DNA of 64,000 nucleotides from Crotophaga sulcirostris (lineage: Eukaryota > Chordata > Aves > Cuculiformes > Crotophagidae), in NCBI GenBank assembly GCA_013397455.1, contig VYZB01000340.1:618685-682684 (forward strand), written 5' to 3'. The notes beneath the pieces were generated by a model. The model ran no database searches. It saw only the letters and a list, made by a program, of their open reading frames with translations, and was not told the origin of the DNA. The translations under genes were made by a program, and so were the position numbers. Position 1 is the first letter of the stretch. Every line of letters begins with the position of its first letter. Positions 27,205-40,185 of this stretch are shown here, in pieces.

Positions 27205-27352
27205 CCTCTGAAGTATGGAAAGATCATTATCCTTATTTTAAGAATTAAACAGAGGTTCTGTAACTTCCCTCATGTGCCTTAAGAAGCCATTGGCAAAGCG
27301 TGAAATTAAACCCATTATTCACCAGTCTCACACTACAGCCATAACCACTAAC
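27205..27352 (+). mobile_element. MIR-like SINE relic
   Basis: The order of motifs follows the body of MIR-type CORE-SINEs. An ATTATCCTTATTTTA block is followed by an AACAGAGGTTCTGTAACTTCC block, then a GCAAAGCGTGAAATTAAACCC block, and finally a CATAACCACTAACC block. In the MIR consensus the matching parts are the 'attatccccattttacag', 'cagagaggttaagtaacttgc', 'gggattcgaaccc' and 'ctaaccactat' segments. The copy is highly diverged, as expected of an element that stopped moving before birds arose. The match is from memory; a repeat-library search would settle it. Confidence 0.6.
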
Positions 27353-30300
27353 CTGAATGATGGACACACTGCAGTAATCTTCAGTCTTTCACAAAAATTA
27401 CTCACGATTTTTTCCCCACATCTATTAATTGAGTGTGAGAATATTCTGTGACAGACAGTATGGCCTATGTGTTTTCACCAGCAAATGTCCTGAACGTTCA
27501 TATATCCTTTCCTTACTCACACACCTTTGACTACCCAGATAGTCTGAATCTCTGGAAAATTTGTGTCTGTGTGCGTCTGTGGGGACAGATGTCGCAGAGA
27601 TCTTTGATCTCACTGTTCCTAGAACTGAGATTAGGAAAATTCAGCTGTGATCCCTCTGCAATATAATACATTTAACATAGCCCTGGGACAAAACAACTTA
27701 TTGGAATCATTGATGTTTGCTAGACAAACCTGAACCATTTAGGTCTGGGAAGATAGATACCTCTTACCTGAACTAGTGAGAGTGTATGAAGGGTCTTTTC
27801 TGGCTTGTCCAGTGTGAAAGTTGTCTTCATACATGCAAGTAATAATGACACATAAAGTCATTACTGGGAACTCAGTGTGTATTACTAATATAAAAATCAT
27901 CAGATGCAGATATGTGCTTTTGTTGTAATAGGTCTAATATCAAAGAACACACCTATAAACAGTGCTCGAATAGAACATTTAGTCAGACTGTTTAGATAAC
28001 CTCGTATAAAGTGTCCTGCTTAGTAAACTAAGTGTCAAGCATGCTTCACAGATAATAAAGAATTTATTGGATAATCTTTAGCTAATTTTCTCCTGAGATA
28101 TATCGACACCATTCCATCTAATTTAATCTGAAGTTGCAGTAATATATGGTCATGGTGCGTACATCACCAACTGCGTTTGAGGTGGTGCAGTGCACATTTC
28201 TTTTCTGAGTGTTACTTCTTAGTGTCCCTACAGTCTGACTTTTATTAATAGGTAGCACGACTAGTGAAAATGTTAATCATTTCTCTTTCTCATTGCCTTG
28301 TTTGGGAAGCAGATAAAGGGGTACAGGAAAGAGGAAAAGAGACTTCCCATTATTGTAGCCTTTCCTCATTTTACATCAGTGTCTCTAATCAGGAGGCATG
28401 AGGCTGTGATCACAGTGAAGGATGTGAAACTAGAGTATTCGAGATCACGCAGCTCTTTTGTCTTTTCCTTTAGATGTAAAAAAGAAAAGTTTAAGAGATT
28501 CCCTAAAGGAGCAACCTAGCTTTATGTCCTTCAAAAAAACATGCTTTCATTGGTATCTCTCATCCTTGAGTAAATTGTCCTTGCCTGAGAAATGGCCTTA
28601 TCAGTAAGAGTGATTATGTGGACAAGAATGGCACATATAAGCAAAGGTGTAGGATGATATCATTGGTTATCTGAAGCCTAAAAGTCAATTACAGGGCCAT
28701 TACATTAGACCTCATAAAAGCAAAATCACCCTTACTCCCATTTTGTGTGTTGTATCCATTTTGGCAATTGACTGGAAAATGCCATGCTTTGTTAATGAAA
28801 GAATTGACTCTGTTCTTAGATGTATACTCAGGCAAGTTTGTAGAGAGCTACAGAATCACTCTGCATACTCTGGCAGAGCTCTGGTGCCTGGATATTTATT
28901 ATGAATATCAGAACTTATAAAAAAAGATGCATAATAAAGTCTTCATTATGTCCTCTGAATATTTTTACTGACATGGGTGCTCTGTACATAGCTTGGTTAT
29001 GTGTGACATGTACACCAAAAACCTCCAAAATAACTCTTTTCACTTCAATTTAAGTCTTTTCTTTCCTTCCCACTCACTAATACATCTTTTTAGAGCCCTT
29101 AATTCTTGTCTGCAGCTGGGAAGTCTCATAGTTTTCATCCATTTCCTTAGTCCTCATCTTCTTTAAGCAGGCAGTTGCTGTGGAAGGGTTAGACATTACC
29201 ACAGCATCAAGACATGCAATACCACCTAGAAAAGGCCTCACCATTCTGAAGAGCCTTTTCTGTTTTGTGTCTGACATGCACTTTCTTAATGCAGCCCTTG
29301 GAGAGGCTTCTAAAATTCTGGTGACCTTCAGCCTAAAGTTCACTGCAGTGGTCAACTTTAGCTCTCTTGCCTGGCACAAACAACAGTGTAGGTACCTCCT
29401 CTGTACCCCACGTGATGGAGGCAGTGTGGCAATCTTTCTGCACTTTTGTGGAAATAGGGCAGAAACGACTTGATGGGGAAATTGCTAATTGTATTTTCAT
29501 GTCAGTAGAAAAGGAGACAGAGTTACCTCCAGCACCGGGGAGCTTCCTGGGTAAGGAATATCTTTAGGAGAGGAACTGTGGATGCTGAGGTCAGTTCGGC
29601 TGGCAGATTGTCCTCGAGGCTGCAGTAGCCAGGTCTGGGCAGAAAATCAGGGAAAAGCAACCCAGCCTGTGAAGCTACCAGCTGGCACAGGACTCACATA
29701 TGAAAAAACCCTCTGCCTATAGCTTCAGATCTGACATAAGGAAATGAACCTTTTTTTCATCCATCCTGTGTGTGGGTTCAACTTCTTAAAAATAGTCACT
29801 GCAGCTGCATGCTGTGAGTCTCTGTTCATTTGAGGGAGGATGCTGAGCAGGTTTATAGTGTCCTGTCTTACTGAAGCAACGTCTCCCCGCTGTGTTTAAT
29901 TTTCATAAGGATGGATGCCTTTTGCACAGGCCAAAACAGAGTTCTGCATATGGGCCAATATTCATATAAATGCATAAGCACTGTGTGAAGTAAGTGTGAA
30001 AATGGTACCAAGAATTAACAGCACATTGGATAGAGCTTTCAATTATTCATTGAAAGCCTACTTATATTCCTCTTTGACGTTATACTTAGAAGTGTAACTG
30101 TGTGTTTTCTACAGATTTTATGGGTTAGAAAATCATAGGATTAGCCAGTCCATAAGTTAATCCTGATGTATGTTAAGTAACTCATGTAAAAAATGGATGC
30201 TTCCTATATGGGAAATGAATAATTAATTTTGTTTTCCTGGTTAAAAAAATCCCTCAGGTGCTTTTCTGTTTTCTGCTGAAGCTGAAATTTTTTAGTCCTC

Positions 30301-31642
30301 TGACAATGTCTTACACCCTCCAATATGCCTTGTTTCTATGGAGACACCAATGAACTGCAGCTTGCATTCTTCTGCATATCACAATACAAGGTTGCTTCAG
30401 AATTTTCCCAGTGCTTCACTCTCTTCTCTTTTAATTAGAAATTAATCAATAGGTTCAGTACTCTTGTCTCATACACTCATGTATGCATGCACAGACACAT
30501 ATGATCCCTGTGCCTGTAAGCCAGCCTATAGCCATAATGTATGCTTTCAAAGTTTTATTTTAGAGAACAGCGCATTTTATCTTGAGGCTTATAAGACCAT
30601 AATTCTGAGCTGTATTGGATGGCAGGGTGGGAAGATAGTTATCTTGTATGCAGTAGATGAGATGGGATTTTATTATACTTCATGCTTTTTAATAATAGAA
30701 AGGTTGTATGGAGTTCTGGAAGGGGCTTAAAGCAGATTGTTGGGATCTTTGAATTCTATTCTGTCAATATTATCCAAGTTATTGTTTGGCTCCATTGTCT
30801 GCCCCCCCTCATAACTTTTATGTGAAATTTCCTCCTTTACCCCTCCCGCCTCATATGGTAAATAATTGCATGAAGGTTCTGTAGATCTAATTCTCCAGGC
30901 CATATTCTTCCTCCCATGAGTGTGCAAGGCTTCCTCTTCAGGCAGTGAGAAGTAAAACACTTGTGTGGCAGAACACAGTGTGTTTGCAGAGAGCATAAGA
31001 AAGAAACTATGTAAATTACCTCTTTTTTTTAATTAAAAATGTACTGTGAAGCAAACAGTATTTTTAATGATCAAGGATCAGTGAGACTGAAATTACCCCA
31101 GACTGGAAGTTGTGTGCTACTGTTAGTGAGCCCTTTGAAGTCAATAACAAGCCTTTTCTTCCTGCAAGGTAGTCTGAATTATTTTTCCCTGGTTAAATTC
31201 AACAGGTAAAATACTACCAGGCTATGCTGGTGCCCTGAGATTTTTTTTATAATTATTAGCTCATATTATATGGAAATAAATTTCCAGTAACAATTGAAAA
31301 TAGCATTTGCAGAGGCCACATAACTGATAAAAGTTTGTGTAAACCAGCTCATGATGGCAACAAATTACATCTAATGCTCAATTTATGTACTCATGTGCTG
31401 AGATCTATGCTTAGCAACTTTTTTCTCTTTTTTTTTCTTTGTGCTACGCAGCTGTCTGTCTCCTGCTGTCTCATACATTGATTGTGGTCTCCTCTAGAGA
31501 AAGAGGATATTTTTGTATTCCATTTTTTTCCAACTTCTTATGGACTTCTGAAGTTGAATTGTAGTTCTTCATGCTACAGCAACTAGTAATCCAATGAAAA
31601 ACAGAGTTTTGATGACACACTGCTGGCTGGTATTTCTAGCCA
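27353..31642. other. unique non-coding DNA, no gene recognised
   Basis: No repeat or exon that I can name. Frames of up to 100 codons near 29.1-29.5 kb overlap on both strands and have no recognisable motif. The mildly CpG-containing part near 29.5-29.7 kb is too short and weak to call a promoter. Confidence 0.5.
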
Positions 31643-31688
31643 ATATATCTGTATATAGGCATATATACATGCCTATATACAGATATAT
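31643..31688. repeat. perfect 20 bp inverted repeat with 6 bp loop
   Basis: The left arm is 31643-31662 (ATATATCTGTATATAGGCAT). The spacer is ATATAC, and the right arm at 31669-31688 is its exact reverse complement. A further TATG run follows directly. The structure could extrude as a cruciform, or fold as a hairpin if transcribed. The arms are AT-rich and unlike a typical microRNA stem, so I make no RNA gene call. Confidence 0.9.
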
Positions 31689-33889
31689 GTATATGTTCGC
31701 CTTTCGTTACCCCTTTTGTTGTCAAACTGAAAAGCAAAAAATACAACTAAGCCTTTTTTTATGAGATTTCAGAAAGAATGCCTTGTTTGAACTCTATGAA
31801 CATTTATTGCACTCTCAATTTATTTTAACTATTCAGTATCTTTGTTAAGAGACAGAAAGCAGGATTTAACCTCTAAATGGACCAGAGCATTATTTCTTTC
31901 TCAAGGATGATAATTGTAGCTGTGCAAGCTAGCGCATAATAGTTAAATATATCCTTGCTTTTGACAGAAGCTAGTGGAGTTGGAACAGAGATGAACAAAG
32001 CTTATTAAATATAGCTCTTATGAAGACTGCTCTGTAATTACTGTGATTTTTCTTTGTATCATTATGATCTTAGGCTGATGAAAACAATGAATTGTGTGCT
32101 TTCAAGAGGCCAAGAACTATTCAGCCATAGAAAGAGATCATACCTAGAGTGAAGACCTGTTTGTTCTTTGAGTATTCTATGTAAATAATACACTATAAAG
32201 GTTAAATAAGGCCTTTCACCAAAGCTTCTTTTTCCACTGATAAGAGTTAAAAACTTAGAGAATGCTCCAAGAAGGACCAAGAACACTTCATTCCATGAAA
32301 TCTCATACATATCCGTGAGCAAATATTTTTGCAGTCTTTTCAACTGAGATTAGTTCTTAATGTGTAAAATGGGATCTGCTGAATTTTTTGCATGTCTGGA
32401 AGTGTTTTCTGAGATGAAAACTTCAGAATGAAATGACCTATATACCCAAAATGTTATGAGTACAAAATCGCCCAGTTGTCCTTTGCTCTGACACTCCACA
32501 GATCCAAAATAGATCGAGGGACCTAGATTTAAGTATTTTCCATCTTTTCTAAGCCATGAGAGATTTCCATGCTTTTTGCACTGAAAGGAGAACAAATAGC
32601 ACAGGTATGTTCTTGTGATCTAGATTATTTTCATTCTCCCCGGGTCTGTTTGATGTGACTGGGAAGGCAGCAGACCCTACCATAGCTGCTCTGTGTCAGG
32701 AGTAGTGAACTTGAGCTTCTCAGCCAAGACCTCGGCCAGTGCAGAAGTCCATTGTTTTCAGGAGTGAAGCTTGTGAAGCTTTCTCCCTTGTGTATTTATG
32801 GATAATTAATATTTTAGAGACCAGAATTTTGGCACTTAAAATTTTAACAGCTAGTGTCTAGTAGTAATGAAGAATAATTGTTTCATTTTCTTATTTTTTA
32901 GACTTCATGAAGCAAATTAGGTGCATCAAAACTGACCAATATTAATTTCAGATTTTCAATATGAACAAAACGTGCTTGGGAACTAACAGTAATTTCAAAG
33001 ACAAAGTTAAGGTTTAAGATTCATTGATATTCAGTGTAGTGCTTGTAGAGCTGCAAGAAAGATAGGGCAGGCATGTCTGAAATAAGGGCTGGATACACTG
33101 CCTTTTCAAGCAACCACTCAACTACTCCTTTGGTGAACCAAGCCAGCTTTGTATTAAAGCCATTAGTTTCGTTGCCTTGGCTACATGTACTGGAAGTCTT
33201 ATGCGAAGCCTCACATTCCTGATGGTTGTTATATACCTTCTCGTTTCTAGCCTAATTTATTCTCTGTTAGTCGACTTGCAGGTCACCAGTAACTATTAGG
33301 TAAAAGAGGTCTTTTTCTTCTCTGTGTTTACCTGTTTTTGATGTTTAACAGAGACATCTCTCATGCTTCCCTTAGTTATGATGGAAATGTATTTGGAACT
33401 GTTTTGTGTATGTTGTACATTCATATATGTTCACATTATGTGTCTATTTAAATAAGTAATCTTATCTTCTATTTAATATTGTTTGTCAACATGTACCCTT
33501 CTGCACAGCTTTTAAGCAATTTAATTGTTCTATCAATTGCATGAAGATAACTCAAATATCCAAAATCTGTAAGGGTAAACTATGGCGTGAAATAGTGAAT
33601 ATGAAGAGGTAAATAGAAAGAAGAACTAAAGTAAATAGTTTAAAACCCAATCTGAAGCAAATCCAAACTTTCCTGTAGGTTTGGTTTAAACAATAACACT
33701 TACACAAGCAGCCAGTTTTTCTACACGAAGGTTTCCCAGACAGCTTTCTGGTAATGCCACAATTAAATATCAGTCAATTCTACAAATAGTAACTATTGAA
33801 ACCAATTAAAGGGAATGTTTTTGACAAATGGGCTTTTAGGCCTTGCTGGAGAAAACCTGGCTGATGACACATTTCCAGTTGTCTGATGT
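31689..33889. other. unique non-coding DNA, no gene recognised
   Basis: AT-rich, with short frames only (up to 93 codons on the minus strand near 32.1 kb) and no motif. A short GC-richer piece near 32.64-32.75 kb is not attributable to any feature. Confidence 0.5.
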
Positions 33890-34560
33890 ACTACTATAAT
33901 GCTTGGTCTGTATTTCAACCTTATTTAACAGTTTCATTAATAGTATTAAAGAATGCAAGTGAACAGCATGTTAATGAAGTCAGCAGATGATGTAAACAGC
34001 AGGAAACAGAAAATAGAAGATACTTAAAGATTAGAAACATGAGCAAGAGGAGTTATCAATGTATCATAATCAGATTGAGAAAAAAGAGAAGCTAATGCAT
34101 CTAGGATAAATTACTTCAGAACTGATTTTATATGGCTAATGCATAGTGCATGTTTTTCTGGTTGAGAAAGGTCCGGTTTATGATAAGTGTAATACCTAAA
34201 AGGGCAATACTGTCTTTGGAAGAATGTGTAGATAGATTGTGTAAAGTAAAAACAAGTAATAGCTGAGTTTTACACAAATAGGTGGATTGTAGGAACAATT
34301 TGCTGTTGTTCAAGCAACAGTAAATCAGTGATTAAGTAGACTGATTTAAGAGGAAAGACTGAAATGTAATGGCCAAGCAAACAAGCAATGGAGAGGAAAG
34401 CTACTATAACCTACATGCTTGAAATATCTGTAAGCATTTAGAGAAAATATGACTTATTTAGCACTACCACATATTTGATAGCATATCAGGAAAATGTTCT
34501 TTAATAGTTGAAAGCAACCTCTTGCTATATTATGTCAAGAATTTAAAAATAAATACATAG
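33890..34560 (+). mobile_element. possible ancient CR1/L3-like LINE relic
   Basis: Weak but ordered similarity to the 3' half of a CR1-type ORF2 on the plus strand. A segment resembling the RT active-site region (GTCAGCAGATGATGTAAA near 33.98 kb, compare FADD) is followed by one like the CR1 'lysine-cysteine-leucine-histidine-leucine' region (AAGCTAATGCATCTAGGA near 34.09 kb). Later there are pieces like the 3' coding end. No open frame survives. Divergence is so high that the boundaries are only approximate. Confidence 0.35.
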
Positions 34561-36559
34561 AGACTGTAAAGCACAACATAGTGTCAATTAATAGAAACCT
34601 AAAATAGGCTGTAGGCTGCCACTCACTACCATATGGAAATGTCGAGTCTCTTCAGCACCCCTCTGTGTGAATGCACGTTTCAGAGTCCCTAAATTGTTAG
34701 ATATAACCTATTCTTCTTTTTTTTTTTTTTTCCCTTCCCTAACAATATCCAAATTATAGGAGGGGAAACTTCCCAAGTGTTTCATTCAGTAAGCCCAATC
34801 CCACACAAGCTCTAAAATATTTCCCCTTCCCCGGTGTGGTGACATGTACGCTGCAGGCAGACTGACAAGTACCTCCTCCAGTTAGAACATATAATCATCA
34901 ATATCCTTCTGAGCTCATTGAAAATGTGACTAACTCAAGCCTCAGCTCATACATTGTCAAATCCCACTTGGTGAGTCTTGTTCCTGTTCCAGCTGGAGAT
35001 GGGCCCACGCTGGAATTTGGGAATCTAGTTTTCATCTTCCAAAACTGAACAAAGAGACTCAGACTCATTTCTAGCTTTAGTCTCCTAAACTGCAGTCATG
35101 TCTGTAAGTAAAATGCTGAAACACTGGTTGTCTGGGAAAAATAAATGAGTGATGATTTTAAGAGAGATGCTGTGGCTACTCAGTGGAGTAGCTTCCAGCT
35201 TTTTGGTGCTGTTCCCAGAAATGCTTCAACCATGGTGAGGAGCTCAATTCTCTAATTAAAAAAAAAAATTGTATCAAATATTTTTCAGCTTTACACTCTC
35301 AAATTAAAGCTTAAAAACCTCCAAGGAAGGAAAGGAGGCCAGATTGGAGGGGGAGGAGGTGAGAGGAAGGAAGCGGGTGGAGAAAACCACTATATTCCCA
35401 AGATGCAAGGAAAGTTGAAAAGTAGAAGAAAAAATATATTAAATCAGTGTAAACTAAGAGGTAAGTTTAAGGCATTTTTTTACATTGAATGTATGTTTTG
35501 TTGGGGTATTTTTAGCAGTAAAATTCTGTATACTTTAAAAACATTTAAAATACATTAAAGTGAGGTAATTGCTTTTTTTCAATTTCTTCTGCTATAAAAT
35601 TGATCTATATTTTTATTAAGATCTATCAAAGGATGTGTTGTGCTGGGATTTTGCTACTTTTCTGCTGTTGCTGGTTTAAAACTGTCTGTTACCTCACCAA
35701 TGACCTACATGAAGTGAAGCAACATCCCACGGCAGCAGGCAGGGTGTTTTGTTGTAGAGCTCAGCTGCAAAAGTTAATTGTTTATGGAGATTTAATGGGC
35801 ATCGTGCTCCTACTTACCTACCTCACTGTAATCCAGTAGTGTATTGGTGTAGCTGAGGAAAGGAGGGTCTGAAGTAATAGATTTTGGTATAGTTAGGAAG
35901 ATAGTTGACCTGTGTTCTAACTTGAGGTCAGAGCAGTGTCTTATGTTGTTTATCAGTGTTGTTGCTGTTATTGCTACTTGGTGTGCTGCCTATACAGGGG
36001 TTGTATAAGTTAAGTTTTGATGAGAGACCACATGCCAGCAGCTGAATAGTAAAGTCTGATGCACTTAAAAGCTCATTTATTACTGGGATGTTTGTTGCTT
36101 TTCTGCCAGGAGCCTGCCAGAGATGCAACGGAATAAAAATATTGCTGATTAATATGACTGTGCTTGTGTTGTAACACCATGTGATACTAAAGACTTTGTC
36201 ACAGATGAGTTTAGAAAGGAAGGGAACAGAAATATGCGAAACTAGAGGCAGGTGTAAGCAGGTTTTGCATACCTCTATCAGCCAGGCAGAATGGGGAGGC
36301 AGCGATGTTCCGCCAGCCCTCAGTACTGACTGCATATATAGACTGGGTTGTTTGCAGCATTTTTATCTTTGAAGGTGGGAACTGGGTAGGGCGAGTGTAT
36401 GACAACTGCTGTTATAGGAGAGACCAGAGCTCTCAATAGCTGTTGGAGAAAAAGAACAATACAGGAGAAGAGGGTTTGTAGGGATTGCTGCTGCCTTCCT
36501 CTCTGATCATTATCCAGCTTCTGCTGTGTCCGGTCCCCTCAGGGTGGAGGTTGTACTGT
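34561..36559. other. unique non-coding DNA with purine-rich and poly-T tracts
   Basis: Holds a 15-base T run (34717-34731) and a purine-rich tract (about 35322-35380). The 135-codon minus-strand frame near 36.0-36.3 kb has no recognisable motif and I do not call it a gene. Confidence 0.5.
34717..34731. repeat. poly-T run
   Basis: Fifteen consecutive T within a longer pyrimidine tract. It is not attached to a recognised element. Confidence 0.8.
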
Positions 36560-36990
36560 GTGTAAAAGCTTCTGATGTCTCAATTGTTCATGAATATATC
36601 CAGTCTTGGTTTTTAAACTGTTTACATTATTGATTTCAAAAACATGTTATGGAAATGCATTGTATAAATAAATCCCATTGTCTTTGTTATAAGCCTCCTC
36701 TTTGAGGATTTCATGAATTGCTTCAAGTGTTTTTACTGTGAAAAGTGAATAGTATACCTCACAGAGATGCTTATCATTGCTACCTTAAGCTGTCTAATTA
36801 TAGCCTGAAAAGTTGTGGTCTGCTTAGATTCCCCTCTATTCCATATGTCTGGTTATCCTTGTCCTCTGTATATTTTTGAGCTTTGTTGTATTTCACCTGT
36901 GATTCAGATGAATATGTTAGTGATTTGCTGCCTTCTGAATATGTCTAACAACTATCTCCCCTTGCTTACTTTCATCATTTAGCCTTCCTT
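36560..36990 (-). mobile_element. possible ancient CR1/L3-like LINE relic
   Basis: Read on the minus strand this stretch resembles the 3' part of old CR1/L3 elements. The plus-strand words CCTCTATTCCATATGTCTGG and ATCCTTGTCCTCTGTATATT fall in the order and spacing of the conserved 'tccatacctctgatcatttttgtgccctctctgtac' region, and upstream words fit the preceding part. It is heavily diverged, with no open frame and uncertain ends. Confidence 0.35.
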
Positions 36991-37379
36991 AACTTTTCTA
37001 AATAATTTTTCAGAGTTGAACTGAATGCTTAAATATTTCTACAGATAGCAGTTACATAAATATATGCATGGCAGCTGTACACTTCAAGATGAATATATTA
37101 TGGGTGAAGAGCTTGAACACCACAGTATTTGTACTATTTTTATTCAGGCACATCCTGAGAATTTAGTATCAAATGGCCTGATTCTGCTGTAACTGACACT
37201 AAAGCCAGTGAATTAAACCAGAAACTCATACCAGACTCCATAGGATCAGGACTGGTCTGCCTGCTAGAGAAGAGAGCTCAGCACTATTTTCAGAAATGTT
37301 TTGAATTGTGCATGAAGCTAGAAATTAAGCACAATCTTTTACCTGTTGTAGGAGAGGCAACTTGGGAGAGAGTTAACTG

Positions 37380-37639
37380 CGATTGTGTAGCGGATGCAAA
37401 TGTAGGATTGTGGAGAGCTAGAAGGTGGTGATGTCTGAGCAACAAGAGCTGTGAGAAGTAGGCAGAGAGAGCTGGCTGGCAGCCGAAGAGCGAGGGGAGT
37501 GATAACAGAGCCCTGCAGGCAGGCAGGCAGCAGCTGCAGTTGCAGACCCCGGAGGGCGGCGAGGGTGCCACTACATTAGTCAGAAACTCTGATGTCAGAA
37601 TTTCTTCAGACGTCCGAAAGGCCTTGAACACCTATGAAG
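37380..37639 (+). promoter_or_regulatory. small CpG-rich patch, possible promoter or first exon
   Basis: About nine CpG dinucleotides fall within some 240 bp, against very few in the flanking kilobases. A perfect octamer motif ATGCAAAT lies at 37394-37401, and the patch ends at a plausible splice donor (GAAG then GTGAAT at 37640). Short upstream-type frames only are present on the plus strand. A 113-codon minus-strand frame covers the same bases but has no motif. The patch could be an alternative promoter with a non-coding first exon, a regulatory element, or a GC-rich relic. No TATA box is evident. Confidence 0.3.
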
Positions 37640-39912
37640 GTGAATGGGAATCTGGCATCCCAAGGCACCCGTGCAATTTTCCGCTTTGAGGTGACTCAAT
37701 AGAAATAAAAGGCAAGGTAGGAATTATGCTCAAGGACACACTAGACAGCTGGTGACTCTAGCAGTCTTTATTTTGTTCTGTGTAGATTAATGGAAAGCAT
37801 TTTCCTCAGACATTTCGAAACCATGACCTATATTTTAAAGAGAGTCTTAAATAAATATTTAATAGGGCTATTTAATCACAACTCCATCACCAGACAAAAT
37901 TATCCAACCAAGGAATTAATCATGATGATATTCTTCACAGTACCTGGCATGTGTTCTTGTTCTCTCTCTTCTGTGGATGTTTTAAACAGTAAGGGATCCC
38001 TTTTAGGTTGGTACAGTTCACTATGGGACTAGAACAAAAAACATGTTTAAAAGAGGTTTTATATAGAAAATCATCTGTTTGGGGCCTTTTCTTAAAATCA
38101 GATTCCTTTGCTCATTTCAGATGCAACAGAAGTAGGAGCGCAATCCAGGTTGTTGAAAACTCCATATGCAAAAATGAACGATTTACTTGTAAACTAGCAG
38201 CAGCCCTTACAAGTTAATGTGTTGGGATTAATATATCATTTACCAGCTGTGTTGCATCGGCTTCACTTCACAATGGATGTAAGATGCAGAGTGCCATGAA
38301 GAAATTCAGGCTGGCATTAATAAAGCTATGCATGGCAGCACTTCAGGAAGAAAAGCTGCCTCTTACAATGCTTATTTGAGGATTTATTCAAACGTGCAAA
38401 TGGAGTGAATCTAGCCAACTAACAGCAAGCTGGAGTAACAAACAACAAATGCACTCTTCTATTGTGTGTCACTATGAGCTTTGCTATATTCTCTGACTGC
38501 CCTCTCTAGACAGGCAATACCTCTCTGTCTTACACAGGGCAAGTCTTAGTAATGCTTCAACACTTTGTTCACTACAGTGTTCACCCAGCTGCAGCTGGAT
38601 CAGATTGAATGGAAATGAAATGTTATCAGCAATTTAAGGAATCTTTGACATGAGTTTTGCCAGCAATTCTGCTGGTAACTGGAAATACTAAAGGCTTTCT
38701 CACTGCACGATGTCTATCCTTGTCAAATTTCCTTCTCTGAGGTCATGCCAGAGTGCACCTTCTCCTTTTTACTATGTGTGTCCTGTCTGTTGCATTAAGC
38801 AACCCTAGGTGCCTAGTTTTTTCACTTTCCTTACAGTCTGTATCTCCATGATCACTAGGGTTAGAAAACAGGTAAATGTGCATGATGATGGGGAAAAGGA
38901 CTGAAAGCAAATCCTTTTGTTTTTAGAAAGTGATCCAGACTGGCAGAGGATGGCTCCAGTATTTGCTCCCCACCTCTGCCATGCAGAAGATATAGCAGAT
39001 AACACTTCAAGGGAGAAAGGTTTAAACACTGAGTAGACAGGAGGAAAAAAAGCATCATTTCATGCTGTCTTCTTCCTTCTGAGATATTCCAGCCAAAAAA
39101 ACAAGGGCTCCCCTGAGGCAGTCCTTCCACATTCCCCAGTAGTGCTTTTCTGGTCAGGGGCACAGTGTGTGTACAACTCTGTAGTCACCCACAAAGTTCC
39201 CAGAGTGAAATTTAGCCCCTTGATTTTCATCACTGCTATGAACACAGACAGAAATAAAAGAAGGTTCCTTGAATACAGTAATTTTCATTTCTGAAGACAT
39301 TATTTAAATATTACTATATAACAAAGTAAACTAGAAGGGTCCAATCTTTGCTAGATTTTTTTTTTGTCCTTGCACATTCAGAGGCATTGTTCAAGGCAAA
39401 CCTCACACATGGCTCCCTGTTCTGGCAGTGCTTAGGCACAATGTGTTCCACTGTCGGGTCTGCTTTTCTTCCAGGCTATAGGTCTTTTTATTCTTCTGTA
39501 CAAAACTGGATTATTTCAAACACTGGCACATTACTGCACTCCAGAGTAGCTAGGAGAAAGATTAGCCAAGAACAGAAGGTGGACTGAATCTTCAGTTAAC
39601 AACCATCTTTAATAGAAAACAGGTAGTGGATATAAGCTTGTTATATTATTACCATTTTTATTTAAAGAAGTTGCCTAGACTGGAAAGTTTTTTTCCCATG
39701 CCGATATTTGCCCCAGAAAGCTGCCTTGAAAATGCAACAGTAGCACCAATTTTGGCATAAAGTCTAAGATTATCAGGCAAGCGACACTGTGCTGACATCC
39801 AGTGTCAGAGGTGTCTTTTTGCTCCTAGCTGTTCAATTCTCTTCTAGGAACACATTCAAGATTTGAGCTTTTATGCTGGGAATACATGTTTAGCAGGTGT
39901 TTTACAGTGGAA
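37640..39912. other. unique non-coding DNA, no gene recognised
   Basis: AT-rich with short overlapping frames and no recognisable motif or repeat. Confidence 0.5.
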
Positions 39913-40185
39913 TAATTTCATAGAGCCACAGAGTTTGGAAGGCATCCATAAAGGTTTTCCATTGAAAGCCCGCTTGCTTGAAGCAGAATCTTGAGTGGTC
40001 CATGTCAGTCAGGTTTTGTACATCTCCAAGGATGTGGACTCCACAGCCTCTCTGGGCAATGTACTCAGGTGTTTGACCAGCCTCACAGTGAAAATGTTTT
40101 TTCTAATTTTTAAGTGGAATTAACTGTATTTCAATTTGTGCCCATTACCTCTTGTCTTGTCACTTGATGTCCCTGAGAAGAGTAT
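39913..40185 (-). mobile_element. CR1 LINE, 5'-truncated 3' fragment
   Basis: The plus strand begins with a degenerate form of the reversed CR1 3' end (TTTCATAGAGCCACAGAGTT). It continues through the recognisable blocks 'CTCCACAGCCTCTCTGGGCA', 'CAGCCTCACAGTGAAAATG' and 'CCATTACCTCTTGTCTTGTC'. The element is therefore transcribed on the minus strand and is about 270 bp long. It is well diverged. The frame is broken and no RT sequence remains. Confidence 0.85.

Noticed and set aside
28330..28500. Possible second MIR-like element
   Set aside because: The block order of MIR is not kept, unlike the 27.2 kb copy.
35322..35380. Purine-rich tract as a G-quadruplex
   Set aside because: It lacks four runs of three or more G with short loops.
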